NCBI GenBank assembly: GCA_036873755.1
Contig: JAVTVY010025095.1
Span: 37,356 to 101,355, forward strand
Direction: 5' to 3'
Source of the DNA: Hanleya hanleyi
Lineage: Eukaryota; Mollusca; Polyplacophora; Lepidopleurida; Hanleyidae
Length of the DNA stretch: 64,000 nucleotides
Shown here: in pieces, positions 42,681 to 54,366 of the stretch
Numbering within the stretch: the first letter of the stretch is position 1
How the letters are laid out: the number at the start of each line of letters is the position of its first letter
Made by a program: the position numbers and the translations under genes
The notes under the pieces: generated by a model
Database searches by the model: none
What the model was told of the DNA's origin: nothing
The model's input: only the letters and a program-made list of their open reading frames with translations

Positions 42681-43718
42681 TAATTCAAAGTCTATATATG
42701 GGACGGTAAATGCTACAAGTTTGACATAACTTTTGTGATTTTTCATGAGCACAAACAAGGTATTTGTATATTATCTTGTTGTATATGTTTATCAACATCG
42801 AAAGAAAGAGTATACGAAATCATAGTGCAATGTATTTAATTAGGCTTCGCTGGTTTTTGCAATAACAGTAGCTTCTGTATCTTCCCATAGAAATCTATCT
42901 CACAATATCTATCTCATACTGTTGTTTCAACACATTTATTTGTGAGCATAATGCACATACTTGCCACCTTCCACTGTATCCACCCGAGGAAGTAGATTCT
43001 ATACCTACGAAATCTCAGTGAAATAAATAAGTCTTAAAGGTGTTATCCTTCCTGAGTTTTCATCTGTGAATATCATGACCAATTATGACCAGTCATTTGG
43101 CATTATATACCTGTGTGTACCGGTACGCTGCAATAAAGATTCTGTTTTTACTGTCATATCAACACTCTGAAAAAAAGAAGCTATATTCGCGAAAGGCTTC
43201 GCTTCAAGCTAGTGAATTCGACTCATTTCATTGGAAAAAGTCAATTCATTTTGCCTCGATATTATGAACAAACAGCTGTATGTTATTTATATTGAATCAT
43301 TTCTTATTAATGATGAATATATCTCATACTAATTCATGCATTGTATGCAATCTTATTATGTTGTTGGAAGAAAGAGGCACTTTGAGAAAGAGCATACACA
43401 AGATATTAAAGCCCAGATATGTGAATGTCGAAACCGGTATAACATCGGTTGTCCGGTTTCCCCTGCCTAGTAATGAACATTTGCAATCTTCCATAGACAC
43501 ATATTTTGTGTGATTAACTTCTCTTAGTGGAGATAAGAATTTGGGAATTAGTAATCAAATAACGTCGCATGTAAATGAAGTTAAGTATTTGTTGTGAAAA
43601 GAATATTTCAGTTGCTATTGTATACACGGTTGAACTTCTATCTGATGGTGGGTGCGCTTGATCTTGAAATAAAAACTCATAGGAAATCACCATGTAGGGC
43701 CTAAAGAATAGCGATATC
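42681..43718. other. No intact gene; degenerate hammerhead-like word
   Basis: At 42993-43025, CCGAGGA, AGTAGATTCTATACCTAC and GAAA are spaced like a hammerhead core with stem II (GTAG/CTAC), but position 4 is C instead of U. Penelope-like elements are known to carry hammerhead motifs, and a GIY-YIG remnant lies 700 bp downstream. Nothing else identified. Confidence 0.3.
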
Positions 43719-44039
43719 ATGTTTATTGATTACCGGTATAAGTGTACCAAGTACCAGAAGTGTGGTCAACAGTATGTTGGCAAGACCACCCAAAGACTCC
43801 ATCTTAGGGTGAATGATCACAGAAATTCCGTTATGAAAAAACAATTGCTTATAGGTGAACATCTGTCTGGCCCCGACCATTAGTGGGACAACTTGAGTAG
43901 CCAGGTCATATAAAACGTCAACCAATCTACCAAGGATTCCCTCTTTGGATTTGAGAGAAAAATCCCGGATCGGGAACTATTCTGGATGCTAGACCTTCAT
44001 CAGTTTCTCGCGTTTTTCCACACGGTTATCACTCAGTAG
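43719..44039 (+). pseudogene. GIY-YIG endonuclease domain remnant (retroelement type)
   Basis: A plus-strand frame from ATG 43719 reads CTKYQKCGQQYVGKTTQRLH, with the QYVG-T core (the second half of GIY-YIG) and RLHLRVNDHRNSV containing the conserved Arg and the H-R helix. After in-frame stops at 43881 and 43911 the same frame continues through STKDSLFGFERK and DRELFWMLDL, matching the downstream Glu/W helix of such domains. This nuclease type accompanies Penelope-like RTs and nicks target DNA. No RT is found nearby, and the stops make it a relic. Confidence 0.65.
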
Positions 44040-44404
44040 ATGTCATATACGTCGGGTAGTGTAGTACTGTTACCGAGAGACTAATCTGTGCAGCGTAGCG
44101 CCGTCATTTGATCGAAAAAGTTAATGGGGAGTGGCCGAAAGATATCTCACCCACTGAGAGAAAAGGTGGCGGATGCCCGAATGTTGGTTGTCGTGATTAA
44201 CAAAGCGGACCGAGACTCATCCGTAAGAGTGACTTTTGTTGACCATCGGCGATTGGCCTGTGCAGATCGCCCCCTAACGGTCAAGAGGCGCGAAATATGC
44301 GGTGTGAATCAGCGGAGGAACAAGGAGAGTAGGGACGTAAGTGAGACAAGCTGTTTATGAGCGTATTATCACTCTTGCATAGAATAAGTCTTCACACGTT
44401 CGAC
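44040..44404. other. No recognisable gene
   Basis: The plus-strand frame 44124-44360 has no family resemblance I can name. Confidence 0.3.
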
Positions 44405-46042
44405 CACTCAGACCTACGACATTTCGCGTCAAACTTAGACCCAACCAATGCATCTTCATCATTCCCAGATGTTAATAACAGTGACCAATGCATTATATCT
44501 TGTATTTTCTGCTGTGAAAGTAAGGCATGGATCGCATCTATAGTTTAATATTTTATCCTTGAAAACGTTTGTCTACAAGTATATATTTCGCTAAAAATGA
44601 CTGCAAATCTTGACTCTTCAGAATAATTTTTGGAAAGAGAAAGTATTGCCAAGGGACAAAATGTAGTTTCACCAGTGAAAATATACAGAAATGACAATTT
44701 GGTTCGATGTTGCCCTTAGATCCTTGACCCGAGTGTCCGACTGGATATTATTATCTATAGGTTCGACCATTGTACTCGGTACATCGACTCCCTATGTAAT
44801 TGCAATATCAACAGTATAACTAATGGTTTGGATCCTGGAAGAGATGGTAAGTATTCCAGTTGCTCTGAGTACTTTCCTTCTTATACATAGTCGGCTGTTT
44901 TTCTGTTCATTGCCTTTCCAGATCATACCAAGCAGCAGGCCTAAATGGATAAGGATACTGGCGTGCTCTTCTCCGATGTTCTAACAGGAAGTGGGTTGTG
45001 GTTTTCTCAACATAGATACACTTGTTTGTGATAGTGTTATCCAGTTTGGCCCGTATCCGTGCATGTGTAATCTTGGATTCGTGAGAGCTGGTGTTGGTGG
45101 ATGAGGGATTTGTCGGTGCGTGTGTGTAACTTCTCACCACTTTTCTGCCATAATTGTATAACGCCTGCATACAGTCTCCATATTGTCATTGGATGCTGCA
45201 GTGGTCCTGTGATTTATTTGATTTCAATTCCTTGTGTTCGTATTGTTTTTGTGAAGTTTTTGATTTTCTGTTTTCTTAGATACTTTGTTTGTTGCCACTT
45301 CAGAGTGAGGACAAGAAATCTGCATTAGCTGTCAGACAGTATCAGAGACAATGGTCCATCGCCGTTCCCACCCATGAAGCAATTTGTAAAAGAAATGATT
45401 GATGATCGAAAGATAAATTAGCCGTCAACGGGGATTGAATACACGTCGGCTTCGAAACGTGAGCGTCTGAGATATGGCCGTAATACACCCTTGCATTGTC
45501 CCTTTGAATGTGTTTTCTTTGTTACAGTCCTGCAATATGCACCAATCGTAGAGTTGCGCAAGCTAAGATCCACTCCCGATCCTCCAGAGACACGTGAATT
45601 CCAACTCGCTATTCTAATTGCCATACATTATTCAAGTATCCGACCGTCTACCAACGCAAAAAGAAAGATAAACCTGAGATGCATGTATGTACAATCTTAT
45701 TCTACATAAAATTAACTGGAAGCCGTGAAAATGTCTTTGCACAATAAGCTATTCGACTCTCTCCCCCATCCCCCACAAAATCATGTATACCTGACTAGAC
45801 TTCCCATATATGTTATGTTCATTTCCACATTCAAATGTTTTTCATACTGTGACAATGGAAATGATCCCATTACATGAATTATGTCACATATCATGAATGT
45901 ATTAATGGTACTTACAGTGTATTTAACCTGCAATCTCTTTTATTCGAGACTTCATCGCTGACCGCATCAATCTACACACCTGTTCCATCGTATTAACTGC
46001 TATGGTGTTTGGTCAGCGATATCCACACTCATCTACTCTCTT
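44405..46042 (+). repeat. Duplicated block B, copy 2
   Basis: Counterpart of 6935-8745. It lacks the SINE (empty site 45734-45744). Its end at TTGAATAATTAT matches the point where the CR1-like LINE tail begins in copy 1. Confidence 0.85.
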
Positions 46043-46058
46043 GAATAATTATAGGCTA

Positions 46059-46142
46059 TTGGATTGTACGGTTGTGTTTGGACGAGTCCTGGGCTCATGC
46101 AAGAGACGAGCTTGCGAGTCCATACACAACCGTACAATCCAA
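46059..46142. repeat. Strong 25-bp-arm hairpin
   Basis: Left arm 46059-46083 (TTGGATTGTACGGTTGTGT and on to GGAC) and right arm 46118-46142 match at 24 of 25 positions in inverse. The 34-nt loop has an inner GCAAG/CTTGC stem. It sits just beyond the end of block B copy 2. Confidence 0.85.
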
Positions 46143-46649
46143 AAACTTATTTATTATATACCTTAAGATAGAAATGAAGAATAAATATAAATCAAAAACA
46201 GTTGAAATGAAAGAAGGAGCAGTGTATTGGAGGGAATCCGAAGAACTTTTTCTTATAGTCTATTTACAATACAACGGTACATAGCGCGGAGGAATACAAC
46301 GTTCTCATTGCTAAAAATAGCTAGAGCTAGCATGGCCAATGTGTTGAAGAGTGAGATCGAATGAAACGAATTAGAACGGTGAAAATTCAAACGACGAATG
46401 TTCGATACTAGAGTGATTCAAGCTATGCTACTGAAAATGAAATGTACAGTTACTGAATGAGGCTCCATGGAAGAGATTCCCATAGTCGCGGGCAGAGGTT
46501 GAACTTGAGTTGACGGCGAAAGTAACGGCTGAAGCTGTTGAAATGGGAGCATTTGTTGACTGGTCAGTCGGGACGCAGGGAAAAGAATTTCGAGGGGGAT
46601 GTAGAGCCAAATGCACGGCAGGTAAGTTGGATTGTAAGATCATTGAAAT
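46143..46649. other. No recognisable gene
   Basis: Nothing identified. Confidence 0.35.
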
Positions 46650-47310
46650 ATTCTTCTACTGAGCGACATTACGCTTCTTGTCGTACTCCTGTATGCTCGC
46701 AAGAGATTTGTGATCGGTGACCTGCATTATTTTATGCGCTGGCACGCGGGCCTTCACCAATGTCTGCACCGTTGATTTCCGTACAGAATTGTTGGTTTCC
46801 GCCTGGCTAACCCGGCTTTCGCGGCAGCCTGCTTCATCGGCTCTCCTAGTCGATGTTCGCCCATGGGAGTCTTGTAGAACCAAACAACCGTGTCTGGATG
46901 CAGACGATTCTCAGGGATTGGTGTCAGGTAGAAGGCACTATTCGAATCCGTCATGTTTGCAGGCCTTTTCCTTGAAAGACATATTCCTTGAAAGACATCA
47001 CTGGATCTCGTTACTCGTAGACACCGGCAGAGCTATAAATGGGTGTTCCGGACATCATCATGGGAACCGTCACACGTCTTGCTGCCCCTTTCCAACCATT
47101 GAAGGAACTCCGTCCCATCCGAATCTGTATGAAGACTGACGTCTCCAAATTTCAATTTACGATGTTTATCTCTGAAGCCCATTTCCTTAGCCCATTTCCT
47201 TAGCCTCGTGAAGGAGATTTTCTTCTTCAGCTGTTATACCTTCAGCTGCATTGACCTTTCGCCCTTTCCCGAGCTTCTTCAGTTGCATTTTTCCGACTCC
47301 AGGGCTTCAT
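46650..47310 (-). pseudogene. Tyrosine recombinase remnant, Crypton/KIAA1958-like (DUF3504)
   Basis: Minus-strand pieces in order: GKGRKVNAAEGITAEEENLL (47240-47300); a frame change caused by a tandem CTAAGGAAATGGG doublet (47180-47210); KLKFGDVSLHTDSDGTEFL; WLERGSKT; then RPANMTDSNSAFYLTPIPEN and VVWFYKTPMGEHRLGEPMKQ (46754-46954 frame). After another frame change comes NNSVRKSTVQTLVKARVPAH and VTDHKSLASIQEYDK (46656-46883). The NxxR, H-K and final Tyr positions fit the catalytic C-terminus of YR-type recombinases domesticated in KIAA1958/QRICH1/ZMYM proteins. It is broken by at least two frameshifts and one stop. Confidence 0.75.
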
Positions 47311-47872
47311 TTCACTTGTGAAACTGGCGATCTCTCAGTGGCACGGGGTATCCACGATCCTTGAGGTGCCTAAAATAAAATAAAATAGAAAAGTTTCTGA
47401 ATTCCTTGAAATTTATCACATTTTCTGCAACCCCCCCCCCCCCCATTTTCGGCTTCTGTCCATACATCGCATGTATGTATATGTTTTGTTGAAGTTTTGG
47501 CTGTACCACTGGACGAATTTGATTACGTTGCAACTTTTATTTTATTTTGTCATTATATATGGATTTTGTATCCACTTTTAACTGGATTGATATACATTTA
47601 TTTCAGCGTGAGATAGATCGATGATTCGCATTCAGTGTTGTTGTTGTTCAGCGGGAATATAATCCGTACCTTTCGATGCTGTTGTTCATTACTTCCAGTG
47701 AGCCGGGTTCATAGTTGTTTTCGTTTTTTTTGTGCGAATCCCGATATACATCTCAGCCAAGAAATCGTTTAGACGTGGTGGTGAGATATTCTCTTTCAAC
47801 CTGGGTTCCCCCCCCCCCCTTTTTTTGCCCCTCGGTGAAGCTCTGCACATTTTCAATATTTTCATCCTTTAC
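47311..47872. other. No gene; poly-C runs
   Basis: Runs of 14 C (47431-47444) and 12 C (47808-47819). Otherwise nothing. Confidence 0.4.
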
Positions 47873-48401
47873 GCCTATCTTGGTATGTAAAACATTTGAA
47901 TATAGAATGTAAAAATATATGGAAAATCTAGATAGGTATACATGTTTGTTTTGTCGTTTCTTTGGGTTTGATAGACAGACCGATACTTAAATGATGTATG
48001 GCAATTTGCAGAGCAAGTTGGAATATCCTAGTTGGTCTACTTTGATTTCTCCAAACAGAAAGGTTCGTCGAATGAGAATGACAGAGATATTTTATAACCT
48101 TGTATAATGTAAAAAAACATGGACGATAATTCTCTACAACTGAATACGCCTCATACTACAAATTATACCTTCGTGGCATAACTTTCAGTGATGATGTCTC
48201 TTCCGGTAATGATGTCACTTCCGGCGATCAAGTCACTTCGGATAATGATGTCACCTCCGGTGACGATCCTGATCCTGCTCTTGCTTAATCATGTGAGTTG
48301 AGGCTGTCTTTTTTCAACTACTCATTGCATGTCGTGTATTAATAAAATATTATGTCTCTTTTGAGAGGAAAATGAATAGACCCAGGCATCGGCGAAGTTT
48401 A
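47873..48401 (+). repeat. Duplicated block C, copy 2
   Basis: Counterpart of 12408-12943, including the ATGATGTCACTTCCGG subrepeats (48185-48265). Confidence 0.9.
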
Positions 48402-49257
48402 GAGCCGATGTTTGACCTATGACACTAGAAACCTCTGACCATAGCAGTGCCCTTACCCGCGGAGCGATGGAAGGCGAATAATTCAATACTATACGTATGT
48501 GTTCTATTTTCATTGGATTTGTCAATTGGGAATGGCTGGCATTCATAGACTATATTTGAAAAATGCTTGTCCAATATAGTTAGTGATGCTTGCAGTGGTG
48601 TGTTACTGTACAGGCGTATCGAATATCTTTCACACAGCGGTGTTTACCGCACGACAAGCCAAAGCGCGTCTAGTTTGTGAACGTGAATGCTTCTAACATT
48701 CCCGTGCAATCGATCGCTTTCTCCAAGATCACAAATGTGTGTTATAATGCGTGAGAAGGTTGTATCTTTGAACAGATTCAAAGTACATATGTGAGATGTG
48801 CCAATGTTACATAATAGTTCTTGGATAACACTTTTAGATACACAAGTAAACTGGGCGTTTACTATTAGGATCAGTTTCTTTTATGTATGTGTGTATTTGA
48901 TGATTCAGCTTTACGGTATATACATATTTTTTTCACTATACGAGTACCGGTATACGAGAGGGATTTTATCAATACAACCAAGTAGCTCCACACGGTTACT
49001 TGGATTGCGCAGACTGATCGCAAAATACGACCGTATGATCTCTGGAGCTACATTTCTACAATAATGTGTGAATGAGATACCGTACATTATACACTAGGAA
49101 TAGACTACTGGTCGGTGATATGTATTTGGTGGTTGAAACAAATACATTAGACCAATTGATCTTCTCTTGATCCCAGGTCAGATCCCATGTAAATATCAAC
49201 GAAATGAAATCAATTCATCTACACCAATCTCTAAACTTACGCTTAGCATCAATTCAA
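48402..49257. other. No recognisable gene
   Basis: Nothing identified. Confidence 0.35.
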
Positions 49258-50433
49258 AGAGAATCAATGAGCTGTAACAGAGAATCAATGAGCTGTAACA
49301 GAGAATCAATGAGCTGTAACAGAGAATCAATGAGCTGTAACAGAGAATCAATCAGCTGTAACAGAGAATCAATCAGCTGTAACAGAGAATCAATCAGCTG
49401 TAACAGAGAATCAATCAGCTGTAACAGAGAATCAATGAGCTGTAACAGAGAATCAATGAGCTGTAACAGAGAATCAATGAGCTGTAACAGAGAATCAATG
49501 AGCTGTAACAGAGAATCAATCAGCTGTAACAGAGAATCAATGAGCTGTAACAGAGAATCAATGAGCTGTAACAGAGAATCAATGAGCTGTAACAGAGAAT
49601 CAATGAGCTGTAACAGAGAATCAATCAGCTGTAACAGAGAATCAATGAGCTGTAACAGAGAATCAATGAGCTGTAACAGAGAATCAATCAGCTGTAACAG
49701 AGAATCAATGAGCTGTAACAGAGAATCAATCAGCTGTAACAGAGAATCAATGAGCTGTAACAGAGAATCAATCAGCTGTAACAGAGAATCAATGAGCTGT
49801 AACAGAGAATCAATCAGCTGTAACAGAGAATCAATGAGCTGTAACAGAGAATCAATCAGCTGTAACAGAGAATCAATGAGCTGTAACAGAGAATCAATCA
49901 GCTGTAACAGAGAATCAATGAGCTGTAACAGAGAATCAATGAGCTGTAACAGAGAATCAATCAGCTGTAACAGAGAATCAATGAGCTGTAACAGAGAATC
50001 AATCAGCTGTAACAGAGAATCAATGAGCTGTAACAGAGAATCAATGAGCTGTAACAGAGAATCAATCAGCTGTAACAGAGAATCAATGAGCTGTAACAGA
50101 GAATCAATGAGCTGTAACAGAGAATCAATGAGCTGTAACAGAGAATCAATGAGCTGTAACAGAGAATCAATCAGCTGTAACAGAGAATCAATGAGCTGTA
50201 ACAGAGAATCAATGAGCTGTAACAGAGAATCAATCAGCTGTAACAGAGAATCAATCAGCTGTAACAGAGAATCAATGAGCTGTAACAGAGAATCAATCAG
50301 CTGTAACGGAGAATCAATGAGCTGTAACAGAGAATCAATGAGCTGTAACAGAGAATCAATCAGCTGTAACAGAGAATCAATGAGCTGTAACAGAGAATCA
50401 ATGAGCTGTAACAGAGAATCAATCAGCTGTAAC
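49258..50433 (+). repeat. 21-bp minisatellite, 56 units without a single indel
   Basis: Each unit is AGAG followed by AATCAATSAGCTGTAAC, where S is G or C. 56 x 21 = 1176 bp exactly fills the interval. Apart from the G/C dimorphism I see only one variant (A to G in unit 51, ~50309). Because 21 is a multiple of three, a 457-codon plus frame (RESMSCN/RESISCN) and a 414-codon minus frame (LLQLIDS) are open. Both are repeat artefacts unless shown otherwise. Confidence 0.98.
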
Positions 50434-51324
50434 AGATGCGACAGATGTGTGATGTTACTCATTATAGATCCCATCACTGACTGGAATATCTTAGTCAATC
50501 CAGACTTGGCAGAGTGTGTGTGTGGTCACCAGTCACACTTAGCATTTCGACACAAATATAGGGTTATACACATATAGGCACTGTAGTCACAATAAATTCT
50601 TGTATTATTTATCTTAGGAACATCGAATGGACCAAGACAGCCTTATTTGTATCAGATATTGGGATGTTGAAATCCAAAAGGATCTGAGTATAGGCTTTCA
50701 GATGTAGACCAGTTTATCCAGAGTTAACCCAAGACAGTGCATTGATTTCATGACATGAAAAATGCCTAAATGTAGAGATATTGACAAATTGACAAAATAT
50801 TAAAAGGTACCGAGTCTCGGTAAACGTTAAGGTCAATTACACCATGCATTTGTAAAACTGTCGTTACTATGTCGGAATCACAAAAGTACAGTAGTACTCA
50901 CAACGATTGAGTGAGAGCTGGGAAAGATTTTGGGGTGCAAGACGGTAGGCCGATACATAGAATTCGCTGGACTGGTTTGCCCCCTTATTTCCATGACGAA
51001 GGATAGGTAGGGTGTACTATGATTCGCCGCATTTCGGCACCTCGCTGTGTGTAAACACTTCGTAAATATACATTGTATTTGTTTGTAGCTTAAAGCTGGC
51101 TGCGAATGTTCTATAACATCTGGTTTGTTGCTGATTTGAACTTTACTGTTAATTATAGTATAAAGCTGTGACATAAACCATATTCAAAACCGTGTCGCAG
51201 TTGACCAAGAGGAACTAGTATTCGACTAGGGATTGTGAAGATGCTTCAACCGTACATCGGTCTCATATCACACTCAAATAACGTATGTATTCATATTTGA
51301 CAAGTTCGCACGGATATTAGGGGA
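50434..51324. other. No recognisable gene
   Basis: Nothing identified. Confidence 0.35.
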
Positions 51325-52212
51325 GATTGGGGTACAGTGGGACATGGGGCACAGTGGGACAATCCATCTATCTCCTATGTTATGTACAGGAATCACATTA
51401 CATTAATATCAGCAGAAAGCTACTATCCCCATACAACATCTATATTAATTACAAGCAAAAACAATCAGTGACATGAAGTTAAAGAAAAAAACCCCGTTTT
51501 TGAACAGTTCAAGTAAATTTTTAGGACTAAGAATCATATTTTGTTATTTCAAGTTTTCTACTGTAATTCCTTACTGTTTTGGTACTATTGATAGAGAATG
51601 GATAAAGGTACAATTTTATTGCATCAATTTATTATCTCTGAAGTATGTATTTCCGTTTTTCACAAAGCGAAAAAAAAATATGCACCTGGGGCATACTGGG
51701 ACACTTTTGTTGGGGTACACTGGGACAATAGTAATCAAATGGCGAAATTTACTTTCATTCTAAAATGTTATGAAAGTGCATTATTTTGTTTCCTAGATAT
51801 TAGTAATTAGTAATCCCATCGGATTTGATGAGTTTTAGTTAGAATTTCATAGTCAAATTATTCCATTGTAATGGGAATCACACAAAATATTTTTTCTTCA
51901 AATTTGGCCTCTGAGAAATACATTATGTAACGCAGGGGTCTAAAATAGCAACCAACTTAGCCATCGCTGTTGAATATTCATATGAAACATAACAGTATAT
52001 ACTTGATTAAAAATAAATTTTGATTATTGTCCCACTGCACTGCACTTTATTACCTTTTAAATTGTAATTTTGGAGAAGAGTATAGCAGATATATCATAAT
52101 TGGTAGTATGAGTATATCATGCTATTAGTTATAAATAGAGCATAGAATATTACACTAAAGGACAATAATAGCAGAGATTTTTGCAAAAAATTAAAAAATG
52201 TCCCAGTGTACC
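51325..52212. mobile_element. Candidate TIR element with GGGGTACA(G/C)TGGGACA ends
   Basis: TGGGGTACAGTGGGACAT (51329-51346) is inverted as ATGTCCCAGTGTACCCCA near 52198-52215 with one mismatch. Related words (GGGGCACAGTGGGACAA, GGGGCATACTGGGACAC, GGGGTACACTGGGACAA) occur at 51346, 51687 and 51713, and TTGTCCCACTG at 52027. There is no transposase-like frame. The repeats could be subterminal binding sites. Confidence 0.6.
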
Positions 52213-53762
52213 CCAGTGTACACAGCTCTTTGATTTATGTATGCAATTCCGCTTAAGTCTTCTGAGATATACAGACACAACATAGCATCCGATATATACT
52301 CTTGGTCTGTGGGACCTCGCCGGTGGATCATTCCTTATTCGGCCTTCCTTGAACCAATGTAGCTCGGCAATAACAACTCACACGGTATTTGAGTTAAATG
52401 TGACGATAATATCGAAATTATTAAATTCCCATGTCCCTCCGAGGTATATATGGAAAGACCGTTCGACTATTGACGCAGCCTTCTTGGATGACGACTGTCT
52501 AATAAATGTTAAATCCAAAGGCTAAACAAAATATTCTGGTCCTCGATCACTCCATTCTGTATACATCCTTTCCAGCTTCGATCTATTTTCTTCATACGTT
52601 ATTGGAATGGTATGGGATCTGAGTGAAGTGCAGCAATAAAGAACACATTTTATTCAGGGCTGTTGAACAATGAAGACCATAAAGACGTATTTTTCCACAT
52701 AAGAGTGCAAGCATCGTTTGTCTTGTATAATGAAAGGGCGATTCTTCACACTGGGTCACGATAGTAGCTTTGACCATGGAATAGAACATCCTGTTCAAAT
52801 TATACGACCTGCACTCTTAAATGACAAAGGTGACATTTGATTGGAATCCGATCACCGAAATTGCTTGGGTTTTCAATATGCCGACATTAAAAGTGTTTTC
52901 AGAGAAAAGTTTTATGACGTAATATGTAGATGGTATGGCTCTTTCACAGGCTTTATTGCACTGCGTGAAATATCAGAGAGTATTAATGCCAATGTCTTCC
53001 CCGGCAGTTTGCGTTCAGCCATGCACAATTGACTAGGAAGTATTATTTACACATTCCCAATTAGCTTTATTTCAATTAGGGTTGATGTTTCTCAGTGCAC
53101 TGACTGATGTAATCTGCTCACCGGGCCAATAGTTGCGCATATACTGCCTCTGGCAAACAATTTACCCCAATGATATTGGGAGCGACTAGATCTCCGCCAG
53201 CACGACCTTGTATCTTGAGCTTGATATCAACCATAGAAGTTATCAAATGCAGTCGGTGGTGTAGGTGATTTGGGAGCATCAACAGGACTAGATAGTTCGT
53301 AGTGGCGACTAGATGAATACGTGCAGTGATGATGATCACTATATGATGACTGATTAATGTACAGGAATCGAACCCATGCCCTCTAAAGACTAACCCTTGA
53401 ACATTGTTGGTCGCTTTGCTCTTACTGTTAGCGAATTTTGACAGGTAATGACGAGACTACGAGGCTTGTGGCTTAGTCTCACCTGAAGGATTCACGCATT
53501 AAACCTTACTAAGGACGATTCAAGAATTCGACTCCAGATTGCCTCTGAAGATTCTTCATACAAGTTCCGAGACGCTGTTTGAAACAATATGGAGGTTATT
53601 AGTTGACAAACAATGACACTACAGCCAACTGACAATCCAATGTAGTTCCCCGTTACATTTGCGATTCAAGGAGATCTTCAAGTCAGAATATAAACAGTAC
53701 TGGCATGCCTATATACAGTTAAACAAACAAACTACCTGACGTAAACACTTATCCAATCAGGG
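52213..53762. other. No recognisable gene
   Basis: Chance frames only. Bases ~53340-53760 may belong to the LINE downstream but show no motif. Confidence 0.35.
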
Positions 53763-54160
53763 ATGGATGCTACCGTTAACAAGAGGCGATTCATAAACAG
53801 AATACTTAACCTCATTACCAATTACCAGAGTGGCAAAAGGAATGGAACGAAGAAGAACGTGGACGATGGTTACATAAGATTCTTGATGGAGAGAAAAGAC
53901 CAAGGATTCCAGTTAGACAATAAACGTGATGATCGCATCATCACCAGATTAAGACTAGGCAAACCCGGACATAAATCACATCTGTCCATGCTTCTGAAAA
54001 ACACCTCACCACTCAGTACCGCATGCAACAATGTAGAAGAAACAATAGAACATGTCCTACTTGAATGCCCAGAACACTACCTACAACGCGAGGCACTTAG
54101 AAACGAATTAAAAAATATTCAACACTCCCTAAACATTACCAGCGATATTAAACCCTAAGC
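53763..54160 (+). pseudogene. C-terminal fragment of an I/Jockey-type LINE polyprotein
   Basis: A 131-codon frame contains RIITRLRLGKPGHKSHLSML then CNNVEETIEHVLLECPEHYL, the conserved C-terminal ITRLRLGH...H.LL.CP...R region with Cys/His residues found after RT/RNase H in I-type LINEs. It stops at TAA 54158. The upstream RT and RNase H are absent. It represents a 5'-truncated copy whose 3' UTR runs on to about 55084. Confidence 0.7.
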
Positions 54161-54366
54161 CCCCATTAGAAAACAAGAAAACAGGTATTCAAGTCCTTAA
54201 TAAATTTTATCAAACTGCTGGCTATTATTCCAGTATATAACACTACCCCCGTGCATGCACACTCAACAATGTTTTTTTTTTCATAATCAACTACTAGTAC
54301 ACCAAGTACTATGACACGATGTGATAGAGGCCAAATCAGTGTTTCGACTTCAATAAAGGGTATAGT

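Noticed and set aside
49204..50577. 457-codon plus-strand frame and 414-codon minus-strand frame
   Set aside because: Both arise entirely from an indel-free 21-bp tandem array; any stop-free unit of this length opens frames on both strands. No start context, splice signal or domain.
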